DNA from: CAZGAQ01 sp964523405
Lineage (GTDB): Bacteria; Planctomycetota; Phycisphaerae; UBA1845; Fen-1342
Direction: 5' to 3'
Assembly (NCBI GenBank): GCA_964523405.1
Contig: CAZGAQ010000002.1
Location: forward strand, 186,001 to 250,000
Length of the DNA stretch: 64,000 nucleotides
The notes under the pieces were generated by a model. That model made no database searches. It was not told the origin of the DNA and saw only the letters and a program-made list of their open reading frames with translations. Below are positions 46,646 through 55,371 of the stretch, piece after piece (the first letter of the stretch is position 1; the number at the start of each line of letters is the position of its first letter). Position numbers and translations under genes: made by a program.

Positions 46646-47068
46646 ATGCAGAGGGACAACTACCGACATTGCCTGAAGTGCGGGTACATCCTGGACAACC
46701 TGCCGGAACCGCGATGTCCGGAGTGCGGGGAGGCGTTTGATCTGGAGCGTCCCGAGACGTTCGACTATCGTCCGAACTGGCCGTCGGCACGCCCGTTTCT
46801 CGTGGCGGCGCTCGGCTGCCTTGCAGCCATGATCGTTGGGTATCTGGTGTTCGGCTGGCCTAACAGCCGCTGGGAATTCTTGCCGGAGTGGTTCAGTGTC
46901 GTGGCTCTCACGATGTTTGTGGGGGGGTGGCTCGTGCAGTTTTGGATCGCGCTGCGATGCGTCGCGGCGATTGTGACGATGCGACGGTTCCGCGACCCGC
47001 ACCTGCTGTACATCGCGTTGCTGGTCAGTGCCGGTGCGGGACCAGGCATGTGGTTGCTGCTGCGCTAG
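46646..47068 (+). CDS. small zinc-ribbon membrane protein
   Basis: A 140-residue protein. The N-terminal ribbon CLKCGYILDNLPEPRCPECG has two CxxC knuckles with the same spacing as the protein at 2862. Membrane helices follow at about 50-70, 80-105 and 118-138. Such ribbon-plus-membrane proteins recur in planctomycete genomes with no known role. It lies 27 nt after the amidotransferase, yet carries its own -10 box, so it may be transcribed apart. It converges with the sugar transferase at 47249 across a hairpin. Confidence 0.8.
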   Translation: MQRDNYRHCLKCGYILDNLPEPRCPECGEAFDLERPETFDYRPNWPSARPFLVAALGCLAAMIVGYLVFGWPNSRWEFLPEWFSVVALTMFVGGWLVQFWIALRCVAAIVTMRRFRDPHLLYIALLVSAGAGPGMWLLLR

Positions 47069-47160
47069 ACGGGGCCCAATTGGTCGTCAGGGAGATCGCT
47101 GGGCTAACGCCGCCGCGGCACAGGAAGCCTGCCGACGGCGGACTGAGCCCAGCGCAGGCG

Positions 47161-47181
47161 CTGCAAGGCAGAGCCTTGCAG
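47161..47181. terminator. terminator hairpin between convergent genes
   Basis: CTGCAAGG (47161-47168) pairs perfectly with CCTTGCAG (47174-47181) around CAGAG. It lies midway between the stops at 47068 and 47249. No U-tract, but the 8-bp perfect stem in this position fits a two-way terminator. Confidence 0.5.
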
Positions 47182-47248
47182 TACGTCAGGCACAGAGGCC
47201 CGCCGCTGCCCGGTCGTGCACGACACGACCACGATTGGGGAGGCCGGT

Positions 47249-48766
47249 TCAGCGGGCGCCGAGGACGAAGGTGCCGAAGGTGCGGATAAGCACGCCGGCG
47301 TCGAGGTCGAGGGAGCGGTGCTTGAGGTAGTAGAGGTCGTAGCAGAGCTTGCGGTGGGTGTCGGCCACGCTGGCGCCGTAGCCGTAGTGGATTTGTGCCC
47401 AGCCCGTCAGGCCCGGCTTGATGAGGTGGCGCAGCCGGTAGTGCGGTAGCAGTTGCTCGAGGTTGTGGACGAACTCGGGGCGCTCGGGGCGCGGGCCGAC
47501 GAGTGACATGTCACCGCGGAAGATGTTCCAGAGCTGGGGCAGCTCGTCGAGGCGCGACTTGCGCAGGAAGCGGCCCAGCCGCGTGACGCGCGCGTCGTTC
47601 ACTCCCGCCCACTGGGCACCGTTGGCTTCGGCATCCTGCCGCATGGTGCGGAACTTGTAGATTTGGAAAGGTCGGCCGTGCTGTCCGACGCGCATCTGGC
47701 GGTAGAGGGCGGGGCCGCGACTGTCGAGGCGAATGGCGATGGCGATCAGTGGCCACACGGGCAGGGTCAGCAGCAAGCCGAAGAGTGCGGCCGCGATATC
47801 CATGAAGCGTTTGACGGCTTCGTAGCTGCCGTGGTTCTGGACGTCGGCGCGGAGGAACCACTCGGCCGTGATGCTGTCGGCGGGGACCTCGCCCAGGAGC
47901 TTTTCGACAAAGGTGGCCTGGTCGGTCACGCGGCAGTGACCTTCGAGGCAGACGGCGACGGCGCGACCGACCGTGGCGTTGCCGGTCAGGTCGGGGCCGA
48001 CGACGACCTCGTCGATCTCGTGTGCCGCGAGGACGTGCTCCAGTTCGCGCAGCTCGCCGAGACAGGGGCAGGCTTCCGCAAACTGCCGGTCGGCGTCGGT
48101 GCGGAAGCGCGCCGGCGCGCCGGGGGTGCTGCCAGCCGACTCCGCCGTGTCGCCCAGGCGGACGTGACCGACAACTTCGTAATTCTGATGAATGCGTCGG
48201 CGGACGATGTCGACCAGGCGCTGCATCGATTCGCCGGCGCCGACGCACAGCAGGCGGGCGCGGCTGGTGGTGATCACTTCATGCGCGAAGAGGCGCAGCG
48301 GCAGCGCGACGGTCGGATAGACCAGGATGATGGCGAGGCCGGTCCAGCGGCTGACCCCCGAATAGAAGAAGAGCGACAAGGAGGCGTAGGCGAGCACGAT
48401 GCCCAAGCCCAGAGCGAGGGCGGAGCGGCACGCGATGGAGCTGCGTGACAAGAGCGTCTTGCGCTCGTAGAGTCCGAAAACAAGCCCGCCGGTGACGAAG
48501 CTGGCACAGAAGATGGTGCTGGCGAGCCAGGGGTTGGCGATCCACTTGTAGCCGGTGCCGGCGAGCGCCAGCACGGCCTGCGCCCCGGAAGTTGCGAGGG
48601 CAATGATGAGCGCGTCGAGGCACGCCCAACTGGTGGCGGATACCGAAGCGAGGAACCGCCGCAGGTGAGCGCGCGCGCGATACACGGAGCGCAGTTCCTG
48701 CGACACTGCTGGGCGGGGGCGTACGATCTTGCGCCCGGAGATACTTGTCAGCAACATACTAACCAT
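47249..48766 (-). CDS. polyprenyl-phosphate sugar-1-phosphate transferase (initiating transferase)
   Basis: A 505-residue membrane enzyme that would start the glycan by moving a sugar phosphate onto undecaprenyl phosphate. Four or five N-terminal helices come first, then a nucleotide-binding-like central domain (LLCVGAGESMQRLVDIV). The catalytic domain has FMDIAAALFGLLLTLPVW (re-entrant helix), YKFRTMRQDAEANG, SLVGPRPERPEFV and KPGLTGWAQI. It resembles the WbaP/WcaJ group and exosortase-associated transferases. The frame is open well upstream; ATG 48766 or 48757 is where the conserved part begins. Confidence 0.93.
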   Translation of the reverse strand: MVSMLLTSISGRKIVRPRPAVSQELRSVYRARAHLRRFLASVSATSWACLDALIIALATSGAQAVLALAGTGYKWIANPWLASTIFCASFVTGGLVFGLYERKTLLSRSSIACRSALALGLGIVLAYASLSLFFYSGVSRWTGLAIILVYPTVALPLRLFAHEVITTSRARLLCVGAGESMQRLVDIVRRRIHQNYEVVGHVRLGDTAESAGSTPGAPARFRTDADRQFAEACPCLGELRELEHVLAAHEIDEVVVGPDLTGNATVGRAVAVCLEGHCRVTDQATFVEKLLGEVPADSITAEWFLRADVQNHGSYEAVKRFMDIAAALFGLLLTLPVWPLIAIAIRLDSRGPALYRQMRVGQHGRPFQIYKFRTMRQDAEANGAQWAGVNDARVTRLGRFLRKSRLDELPQLWNIFRGDMSLVGPRPERPEFVHNLEQLLPHYRLRHLIKPGLTGWAQIHYGYGASVADTHRKLCYDLYYLKHRSLDLDAGVLIRTFGTFVLGAR

Positions 48767-48926
48767 GTGCGTCTTGCCGGGTGGTCTGCGCTTCGGGGTA
48801 TGTATCGGCGCGGGTGGACGGAGCCATAAACACACGGGTTTTTGTGGAACAGATTCCGGTCTTACGCATGTTCCCCCCGGACGGCCCCGATAATCCCAGT
48901 GTGGTTTCGTGCATCGGAGTACGCCC

Positions 48927-49652
48927 ATGGTGCGTGCCGCGACGTTCATCATCGCTCTCGGACTGGCGCTGCTTGGCGGCTGTGCGCGGCACACGCCGGT
49001 AACCTGCGAACCGCGACTGCTCCTCAAGGATCTGGCGACCGATCTGCCGACGCCCGCCAACACCTTCGTCATGCTGAGCGAGGAGCGCACCGTGGGGCGC
49101 TTTGCGTGCGCACTCGCGATCGCCAAGTTCGCGCCGCCGCCGGACGCAAGTCCCGCACCGCTGGTCCTGGTCGAACCGCGGCCGGCGGAACAGGCGTTCT
49201 GGGGGGAGCAGATGCGCGGCGTCAGCGCAATTCGGGAAGTCCTGTTTCTCACGCCACGTGGCCAGAAGCCCGAGCCGCCCGACACCGAGAACCTCTGTGC
49301 CACCGCGGCGCGCATCAACGCCCCCCTGCTACTCGTCTACGCCCCAAACGGCCTGGGGCCCAATTCAGCGCAGGTCCTGGGCGTGCTGTACGACGTGACA
49401 CAGCGCCGTCCCCTCGCGACGCTGCACGCCTCGGCCGAGTTTCGCGACCGCGAAGGTGCGGAGACGTCGCCGGACCGTCTGCGCGGCGACCATCGTGATC
49501 GCGACGCCCGCTTTCAGGCACAGCGCGCTTTTGAGCAGCACGTGCTCGCCTGTCTGCGCGAGTTGATCCACGCTGACGCGCCCCCCACCACGACGCAACC
49601 GCACAAGTGGCACCAGCCGCTCGTGGAGCGCTGGTGGCTGCAGCGCCGCTAA
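48927..49652 (+). CDS. lipoprotein of unknown function
   Basis: A 241-residue lipoprotein: signal VRAATFIIALGLALLGGC with lipobox LGGC, so Cys19 is lipidated. The mature domain is mixed alpha/beta (TFVMLSEERTVGRFACALAI, AIREVLFLTPRG, PLLLVYAPNGLG, VLGVLYDVTQRRPLATL). The C-terminus is basic and tryptophan-rich (KWHQPLVERWWLQ). No family was recognised. GATAAT at 48889-48894 may be its -10. It lies divergent from the initiating sugar transferase, within the glycan locus, and may act in the envelope. Confidence 0.75.
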   Translation: MVRAATFIIALGLALLGGCARHTPVTCEPRLLLKDLATDLPTPANTFVMLSEERTVGRFACALAIAKFAPPPDASPAPLVLVEPRPAEQAFWGEQMRGVSAIREVLFLTPRGQKPEPPDTENLCATAARINAPLLLVYAPNGLGPNSAQVLGVLYDVTQRRPLATLHASAEFRDREGAETSPDRLRGDHRDRDARFQAQRAFEQHVLACLRELIHADAPPTTTQPHKWHQPLVERWWLQRR

Positions 49653-49919
49653 GACCCTGCCCAGCCCCGCAGCCACGTCCTGCACCCGCGCCGCCCGAGC
49701 GCGCAGCCACGCGGTTCACCGCAGTCCTGCCGCGTCGCGACGCTGCGCCCCGCCCGTGCGCAAGGTCCTGAAAAACCCGCCCCCTGCTCCGGCGAGTCGT
49801 CCACCCCACCGCGATTCGCAGTACGCGCTTGGCTTCGCGAGTCCGTGTATTCTAGGCTGTAGTGGGTACCGAGGGCGTTCGGGTCGCCGTGCCGGACGCC
49901 GGTGCCTGGGACACGCCGC

Positions 49920-51329
49920 ATGCCCGCGCGCTTTACCAATGGAGTGGGCGACCGCGCCGCCGACCAGCCGCTGGTTGCCGGCGACCTCACGAAGCCGCCC
50001 GTACTCAGCCGCCGGACTCAGCGCTGGCTGTGCGCCGCGAGTCTGGCGCTCATCATTTACGGCACGCTCGGGCCCCTGGGGGTGCACCAGCGCCCGTGGC
50101 TCGCGACGGCTCCGGACTGGAGCTGGGTGCCGCCGCAGCGGCACAGCGACGGCAACGACCTGCTCACGAACATCGTCGTCTATGTGCCCGTAGGCCTCTG
50201 CTTTCGGCTGCTGTTGCGGCGGCGCGGGCGGGCGGGCTGGCGCGACCTGGTGCCGGCCTGGCTGCTGTCCGTCGCCCTGAGCTACGGCACCGAATTGCTG
50301 CAGCAGTTCATGCCCGCCCGGTCGGCCAATCTGCTGGACGTGTACGTCAATGCGGCGGCCGCGTTCCTGGGGTGCCTCGTGGCGGCACCCATGCAGAGTC
50401 TGGCACGTCAGGCGCATGCGCGCGCGTTTGACGCGCTACATTCCCGGCGTGGCCTGTGGACGAGCATGCTGTGGCTACTCCTGGCCGTGACCTTCGTCAT
50501 CATGACGTCGCCGTGGCGGCTGCACCGGCCGACGATGGTGCTCGGACTGGAGGAACCGTCACGACTGACGGACCATTTGTGGCTGGGGCGCTTTGCGGCG
50601 TTTGCATCGATCGGGTTCGTGATCGCGGGACGGGCGCTGCTGTCGGGTCGGGATCCTCAGGAGATTCTGCTGCGCACCGTCGTGCGCGTGGGCGGGCTGG
50701 CCCTGCTGTTGGAGCTGGCCCAGGCGGCTCTAAGCGAGCACACGTCGAGCCTCCTGCACGCCGCGATGGCCGCCGCGGGGACCGCCTGTGGAGCGCTCGT
50801 CGCCTTGCGGTGCGTGCGGTCCCGCCCCGCCCCGCCCGGAACACGCGCGGCGCCTGGTCCCCGGCCACCCGTGCCGGCGATCGTCCTGCCGGGACCGCAC
50901 ACGCGGCGGGTCGTGCTGGCGCTCCTGATTATCGTGCTGCTGTACGCCACGGTGTCCAGTGCCCTACTGCACGCGCCGACGCACGGAGCGCGCACCGAGC
51001 CGGCCTTCTCGTGGATTCCGTTCCGCGCCCACTTCGAGACGTCGTTTAGTCACATGCTGGCAGACGTGTTTCAGCAGTGCGTCCTGTACGGCTTCCTCAC
51101 GTTCCTGTGTCTGTATCTGACGCACGGTCGCGGCCGACTGGCGGCCCTGCTCCTGCTGCTGGGCATGCTCGGTACGGTCGAGGCGGGGCAGGCCTTTGTC
51201 CGCGGACACGGGACCGACACGACGGCGTTCGTGCTGGCCGCATTCGCCTGGGGGGTGACGACGCAGCTGTGGGGCGCCCTCTATCCGCGCCGGACGCCGG
51301 CCGAGGGCGTGCGGATCCACGCCACCTGA
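49920..51329 (+). CDS. VanZ-like membrane protein with two related halves
   Basis: A 469-residue protein with about ten helices. The N-terminal half is VanZ-like (SLALIIYGTLGPL, NDLLTNIVVYVPVGLCFRLL, ALSYGTELLQQFMPARSANLLDVYVNAAAAFLG in two parts). The C-terminal half repeats the theme (LLIIVLLYATVSSALLHAP, FSHMLADVFQQCVLYGFLTF, TVEAGQAFVRGHGTDTT). So it looks like an internal duplication with an intervening membrane segment. VanZ relatives occur in glycan loci, including exosortase ones; the biochemical role is unknown. ATG 49920 is preceded by a GTG at 49902 in frame. The preceding 267 nt hold no gene. Confidence 0.82.
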   Translation: MPARFTNGVGDRAADQPLVAGDLTKPPVLSRRTQRWLCAASLALIIYGTLGPLGVHQRPWLATAPDWSWVPPQRHSDGNDLLTNIVVYVPVGLCFRLLLRRRGRAGWRDLVPAWLLSVALSYGTELLQQFMPARSANLLDVYVNAAAAFLGCLVAAPMQSLARQAHARAFDALHSRRGLWTSMLWLLLAVTFVIMTSPWRLHRPTMVLGLEEPSRLTDHLWLGRFAAFASIGFVIAGRALLSGRDPQEILLRTVVRVGGLALLLELAQAALSEHTSSLLHAAMAAAGTACGALVALRCVRSRPAPPGTRAAPGPRPPVPAIVLPGPHTRRVVLALLIIVLLYATVSSALLHAPTHGARTEPAFSWIPFRAHFETSFSHMLADVFQQCVLYGFLTFLCLYLTHGRGRLAALLLLLGMLGTVEAGQAFVRGHGTDTTAFVLAAFAWGVTTQLWGALYPRRTPAEGVRIHAT

Positions 51330-51513
51330 GTCCCGCGCAGTTCTTGCCCGTCGCCCCCCGCGCCCCGGTTTGGCTCACGCAGGGCCCCGCGCCGCGTCAC
51401 CAGCCTCCCAAGTGCCCAGCCGATAAGTCAGTAGCGATACGCGCGGGCGCAACCCGGCGGGCGGTCCGCAGGGCATAGTGCGCCACGGTACGCGGGGCCC
51501 CTGAGCGGTCACC

Positions 51514-52707
51514 ATGCGCATCGGACTGGACGCCCGCAGCCTGACCGCCCCGCGCCCGCGCGGGACCGGCCGAAACCTGCTTGACGCCTACCAGCTCATC
51601 CCGAGCCTGCGGCCGACGTGGGAGTTCTACCTGTACCACCAGAAGCCGCTGCGGGAGGGGACATACGGGCGCGAGCTTCCGTGGGAGCAACCGCGCGTGT
51701 GCCTCCGGCACGTGGACATGCCGGGCGACCGGTTCGACGCGTGGTTTCAGCTGCGCTTGCCGTGGGCGGCGCGCGCGGACCACCTGGACCTGCTGCACTT
51801 GCCGGCCAATGTGGCGCCGGCGTGGTGCCCGGTGCCGTTTGTCGCCACCATTCACGATCTCGTACCGCTGCAGGTGCCGGGGGAACTGCCGCCGGACGCG
51901 ACGGCCCGCTTCCGGCGCGGCGTGCAGCGTGCGGTGCGGCGCGCCGTGCATCTGATCACGCCGTCGGCGGCGACCCGCGACGCCGTCCACGACATGTTCA
52001 GCGTGCCGCTCGAACGGATCACGGTTGTGCCGTGGGCGCCGGACGCCCACATTGCCGCGCTGGCGCAGCAGCCGCTCACCGGACCGGAGCGGGCGGCGTT
52101 GCGGCAGCGCTACGGCCTGGGGGCGCGCTGGCTCGTCAGTTTTGCGGGGAACTCGCGCCGCAAAAACGCGACCGGTGTCCTGGAGGGCTTTGCGCGCGTG
52201 CCACCGGGCGTGCGCGGCGACGTGCAACTGGTCCTGGTTGGCTGTGGCCCAGGGGACGACCGCACGCGTCTGGAGGACCTGGCCCAGGAGCGCGGCGTAG
52301 GCGAGCATTGCCGGATTCTTGGTTTTGTTCCGCACGAGGACCTGCCCCCCCTGCTCACGGGCGCCGCGGGCGTCGTGATCGCGAGCTTGTGCGAGGGCTT
52401 CGGCCTGCCGATTCTGGACGCCTTCGCCTGCGGCGTGCCGGTGCTGGCCGCCCGCGTGAGCAGTATGCCTGAAGTGGCCGGGGATGCGGCGGCGTTCTGC
52501 GACCCGTACAGCGCGGACAGCATTGCCGCCGGGCTCGCGGAGCTTCTGGATTCGGCGCGAGCGGCGGAATTGGTGGCGCGCGGTCGCCAGCGGGTCCGGC
52601 AGTTTACCTGGCAGCGCACCGCCGAGCGGATGTGCGCCGTGTATGAGCAAGCAGCGCGGATGGCCGCCGCGCGCCGCGCACCGAGCCTGGCGGGAGGCCG
52701 CGCATGA
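51514..52707 (+). CDS. family 4 glycosyltransferase
   Basis: A 397-residue GT-B enzyme of the GT4 type. It starts MRIGLDARSLTAPRPRGTGR, the usual glycine-rich acceptor loop, then HDLVPLQVPGEL and VPWAPDAHI. The nucleotide-binding half has FAGNSRRKNATGVLEGF, LVLVGCGPGDDR, IASLCEGFGLPILDAFACGV (EX7E) and SMPEVAGDAA. The donor sugar is unknown. Its stop overlaps the next start (ATGA), the first of several such overlaps in this run. Confidence 0.94.
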   Translation: MRIGLDARSLTAPRPRGTGRNLLDAYQLIPSLRPTWEFYLYHQKPLREGTYGRELPWEQPRVCLRHVDMPGDRFDAWFQLRLPWAARADHLDLLHLPANVAPAWCPVPFVATIHDLVPLQVPGELPPDATARFRRGVQRAVRRAVHLITPSAATRDAVHDMFSVPLERITVVPWAPDAHIAALAQQPLTGPERAALRQRYGLGARWLVSFAGNSRRKNATGVLEGFARVPPGVRGDVQLVLVGCGPGDDRTRLEDLAQERGVGEHCRILGFVPHEDLPPLLTGAAGVVIASLCEGFGLPILDAFACGVPVLAARVSSMPEVAGDAAAFCDPYSADSIAAGLAELLDSARAAELVARGRQRVRQFTWQRTAERMCAVYEQAARMAAARRAPSLAGGRA

Positions 52708-53897
52708 CGCTGCCGATCTGGGGCGACCAGGCGGGCCAGTATCTGCGGCTGGACTGCCGCCACTACCGCGGCGACCGGCCGTGCGCCGCCGGTATCCAGG
52801 GCCTGTGTCCGACGCCCTGCGCGCCGTACGCGCCCATGGGACACCGGATCGTCATCATCAAACTGGGCGCGTTGGGAGACGTGATCCGCACCGCAGCCAT
52901 CCTGCCGGGGCTGAAAGAGGCCTGGCCCATCAGCCACATCACGTGGGTGAGCCGGCCCAGCGGGGTCCGGGCCCTGGCGCATCATCCGCTGCTCGACCGC
53001 CTGCTGCCGTTCGACGCGGAGACGGTGTGTCACCTGGAGCACGAGCGATTCGACCTGTGCCTCAGCCTCGACAAGGAGCCGGGGCCGACGGCGCTGGCGA
53101 TGCGGATCGACGCGCGCGACCGGCGTGGCATCGGCTTGAGCCCGCACGGGACGCCGTATCCGCTGAATCCGGAGTGTGTCCCGTACTTCCAGCTGGGGCT
53201 CGACGACACGCTGAAATTCCGCCACAACGAGCAGACGTACCAGGCGCTGATTTACGGAGCCATCGGCCTGCCGTACGCGGGGCAGCGTTACCGGCTATAC
53301 CCGTCCGCCGCGGAGCGCGCGCGGGCAGACGGTTGCTGGCGAGCCCTGGGCGTTGGCCCGCACGAGGTGGTGGTCGGCTTGAACACCGGCGCAGGTCGCG
53401 TCTTCGCGCACAAGAACTGGCCGCCAGAGAAGTTTGTGGCGCTGGCGCGGCCGCTGTTGGCAGAGGACGGTTATCGCGTGGCGCTGCTCGGTGGTCCCGA
53501 GGAGCGCGAACTGAATGCGGCACTCGCGGCGGCCTGCCCCGGCGTGCTGAACACCGGGTGTGACTTCAGCGAGCTGGAGTTTGCCGCGTTGGCGGCGCGG
53601 TGCCAGACGATCGTCACGGGCGACACGATGGCGATGCACGTGGCGATTGCGGCCGGCGTGCCGTGCATTGTGCTGTTCGGGCCCACGTGTGCGGCGGAGA
53701 TCGACCTGTTCGGGGCGGGCGAGCGCATCGTCACCGGGTTGCCGTGCGCGCCATGCTATCGGCGCCACTGCGACAAGTCACCGCACTGCATGGATCGCAT
53801 TGCCGTGGAGACCGTTCTGCAGGCCGTGCGACGTTGGGTGACACGGCCGCGGGCGCCGGCTGAGCCTGTCGGCCCGCTGGCGGAGACCGTCGCATGA
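52704..53897 (+). CDS. family 9 glycosyltransferase (heptosyltransferase-like) with Cys-rich N-terminus
   Basis: A 397-residue enzyme. Residues 45-370 are GT9: IVIIKLGALGDVIRTAAILP, NTGAGRVFAHKNWP (where ADP-heptose enzymes bind), LLGGPEERELN and VTGDTMAMHVAIAAGVP. Before this, residues 17-42 carry six Cys/His (DCRHYRGDRPC, CPTPC), and a further set (CAPCYRRHC, PHC) lies near the C-terminus. Together they could bind a metal. Similar N-terminal CRHYRGDRPC motifs are seen in some GT9 relatives. It overlaps both neighbours by 4 nt. Confidence 0.9.
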   Translation: MTLPIWGDQAGQYLRLDCRHYRGDRPCAAGIQGLCPTPCAPYAPMGHRIVIIKLGALGDVIRTAAILPGLKEAWPISHITWVSRPSGVRALAHHPLLDRLLPFDAETVCHLEHERFDLCLSLDKEPGPTALAMRIDARDRRGIGLSPHGTPYPLNPECVPYFQLGLDDTLKFRHNEQTYQALIYGAIGLPYAGQRYRLYPSAAERARADGCWRALGVGPHEVVVGLNTGAGRVFAHKNWPPEKFVALARPLLAEDGYRVALLGGPEERELNAALAAACPGVLNTGCDFSELEFAALAARCQTIVTGDTMAMHVAIAAGVPCIVLFGPTCAAEIDLFGAGERIVTGLPCAPCYRRHCDKSPHCMDRIAVETVLQAVRRWVTRPRAPAEPVGPLAETVA

Positions 53898-55222
53898 CTC
53901 CCCCCCGCCCGGCGCAGCAGGCCACCCCCGGCGGGCTACGGCTGCTCGTGGTGGCGCGGCGCGAGCCGTGGCCGCTGTCGCACGGCGGAAATCTCCGGCT
54001 GTACCATTTTCTGCGCCACCTAGTGCGGCGCGCGGCGGTGACGGTGGTCGTGCCAGGGCCGGCGCTCCACCGCGTGCGGCTGCCGGCGGCGCTGGCCGTG
54101 GTCGGCGTACCGGAGGATGACCCACCGGCCCACGGCGTCACGGCGCGGGAGCGCGGGCGGCAAACGCCTTGGGCCATCGCGCGCGCACGCCGGCACTTCG
54201 GCTACCATCCAGCCCTGTGGCGTTGGCTGGCCGAGCACGCGCGGCCCGACCGCTTTGATGTAGCGCTGCTCGCGGGAGACACGACGGGCGTGTACTGCGA
54301 CGCACTGCGGGTCCCCATGGTCTGGGACGCCGTGGACGAGCTGGTGCTGTACACATGGCGCGATTTGACGCGACGCGGCCCGGCGGCCTGGGCACACGGC
54401 TGCTTGCGGGCGCTACTATACGCCGCCTACGAACGGAGCGTCGCGCGGCACGCCGCACACACGGTTCTGACTGCCCAATTGGACGCGGCCTACCTGCGCC
54501 GTTGGGCCCCCACGGTTTCCATCGCGGCCATCAGCAACGGCGTCGACCTCGACTATTTTCAGCTCGCGACGCAGGCCTCCGAGCCGGGCACCCTGGCGTT
54601 TGTAGGCAATCTGTCGTTTCCCCCCAACGTCGAGGGCATCCGGCACTTCGTCCGGCGCATCTGGCCGCGACTGTTGAACGCAAGCCCGGCCCGCCGCCTC
54701 CTGATTGTCGGGCGCGAACCGGCGCCGGAGGTACAGGCACTGGCGAGCGTGAACGGCGTACGAATTCACAGCGATGTGCCGGACGTCCGTCCGTACCTCG
54801 CCCGCGCGAGCGCGGTCATTGTGCCGACCCGTCTGGGCGGCGGGGTGAAGAACAAGATCCTGGAGGCGTGCGCCGTCGGGCGTGCCGTCGTGGCCAGCCC
54901 GCAGGCCTGCGGAGACCTGACGGCCCGCCCGGGTGAGGAACTGCTCCGCGCGACGACCGACCGGGACTGGCTGGCCCAGCTCACGTTCCTGCTGACGAAC
55001 CCCGCTGCCACCGAGCGCATCGGCCGCAACGGGCGCCGCTGGGTGCAGCAGACCCATGCCTGGGCAGCGATGGCGCTGGCGCTGGAGCAACTGCTGCGAA
55101 GTGCCGCCGACCCAGGGCGAACGCAGGCCGACACCGCGCCGGAAGCGACGCTGGCCGCACCGGTCGCAGCAGACAGCGACGGCTGCTGTTATCGGCCGCT
55201 CACCACCACCGGCCCCTCCTGA
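53894..55222 (+). CDS. family 4 glycosyltransferase of the exosortase-associated type
   Basis: A 442-residue GT-B enzyme. It opens LLVVARREPWPLSHGGNLRL and has MVWDAVDELVLYTW, AISNGVDLDYFQ, TLAFVGNLSFPPNVEGIRHF, LIVGREPAPEVQAL, VPDVRPYLARASAVIVPTRL and GVKNKILEACAVGRAVVA. This series of motifs closely parallels the protein at 62435, both like the PEP-CTERM/EpsH-associated sugar transferase family. The last 40 residues are Ala/Thr-rich. It overlaps the GT9 gene by 4 nt and ends 149 nt before the ligase-like gene. Confidence 0.92.
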   Translation: MTPPRPAQQATPGGLRLLVVARREPWPLSHGGNLRLYHFLRHLVRRAAVTVVVPGPALHRVRLPAALAVVGVPEDDPPAHGVTARERGRQTPWAIARARRHFGYHPALWRWLAEHARPDRFDVALLAGDTTGVYCDALRVPMVWDAVDELVLYTWRDLTRRGPAAWAHGCLRALLYAAYERSVARHAAHTVLTAQLDAAYLRRWAPTVSIAAISNGVDLDYFQLATQASEPGTLAFVGNLSFPPNVEGIRHFVRRIWPRLLNASPARRLLIVGREPAPEVQALASVNGVRIHSDVPDVRPYLARASAVIVPTRLGGGVKNKILEACAVGRAVVASPQACGDLTARPGEELLRATTDRDWLAQLTFLLTNPAATERIGRNGRRWVQQTHAWAAMALALEQLLRSAADPGRTQADTAPEATLAAPVAADSDGCCYRPLTTTGPS

Positions 55223-55371
55223 GCATGTATCGCCGGGGCGTTGCGGATGTTGCGCCGCGACCGCCGCAGCCCCGCGCCGTCGGGCCATTCTGCCGATAAG
55301 AAAAGGAGCGCGGCGCCCGCGGCCCGCACTGCTCTCCGGGCAGGCGGCGTCCGCCCGCGTGTGGAGTTCGC

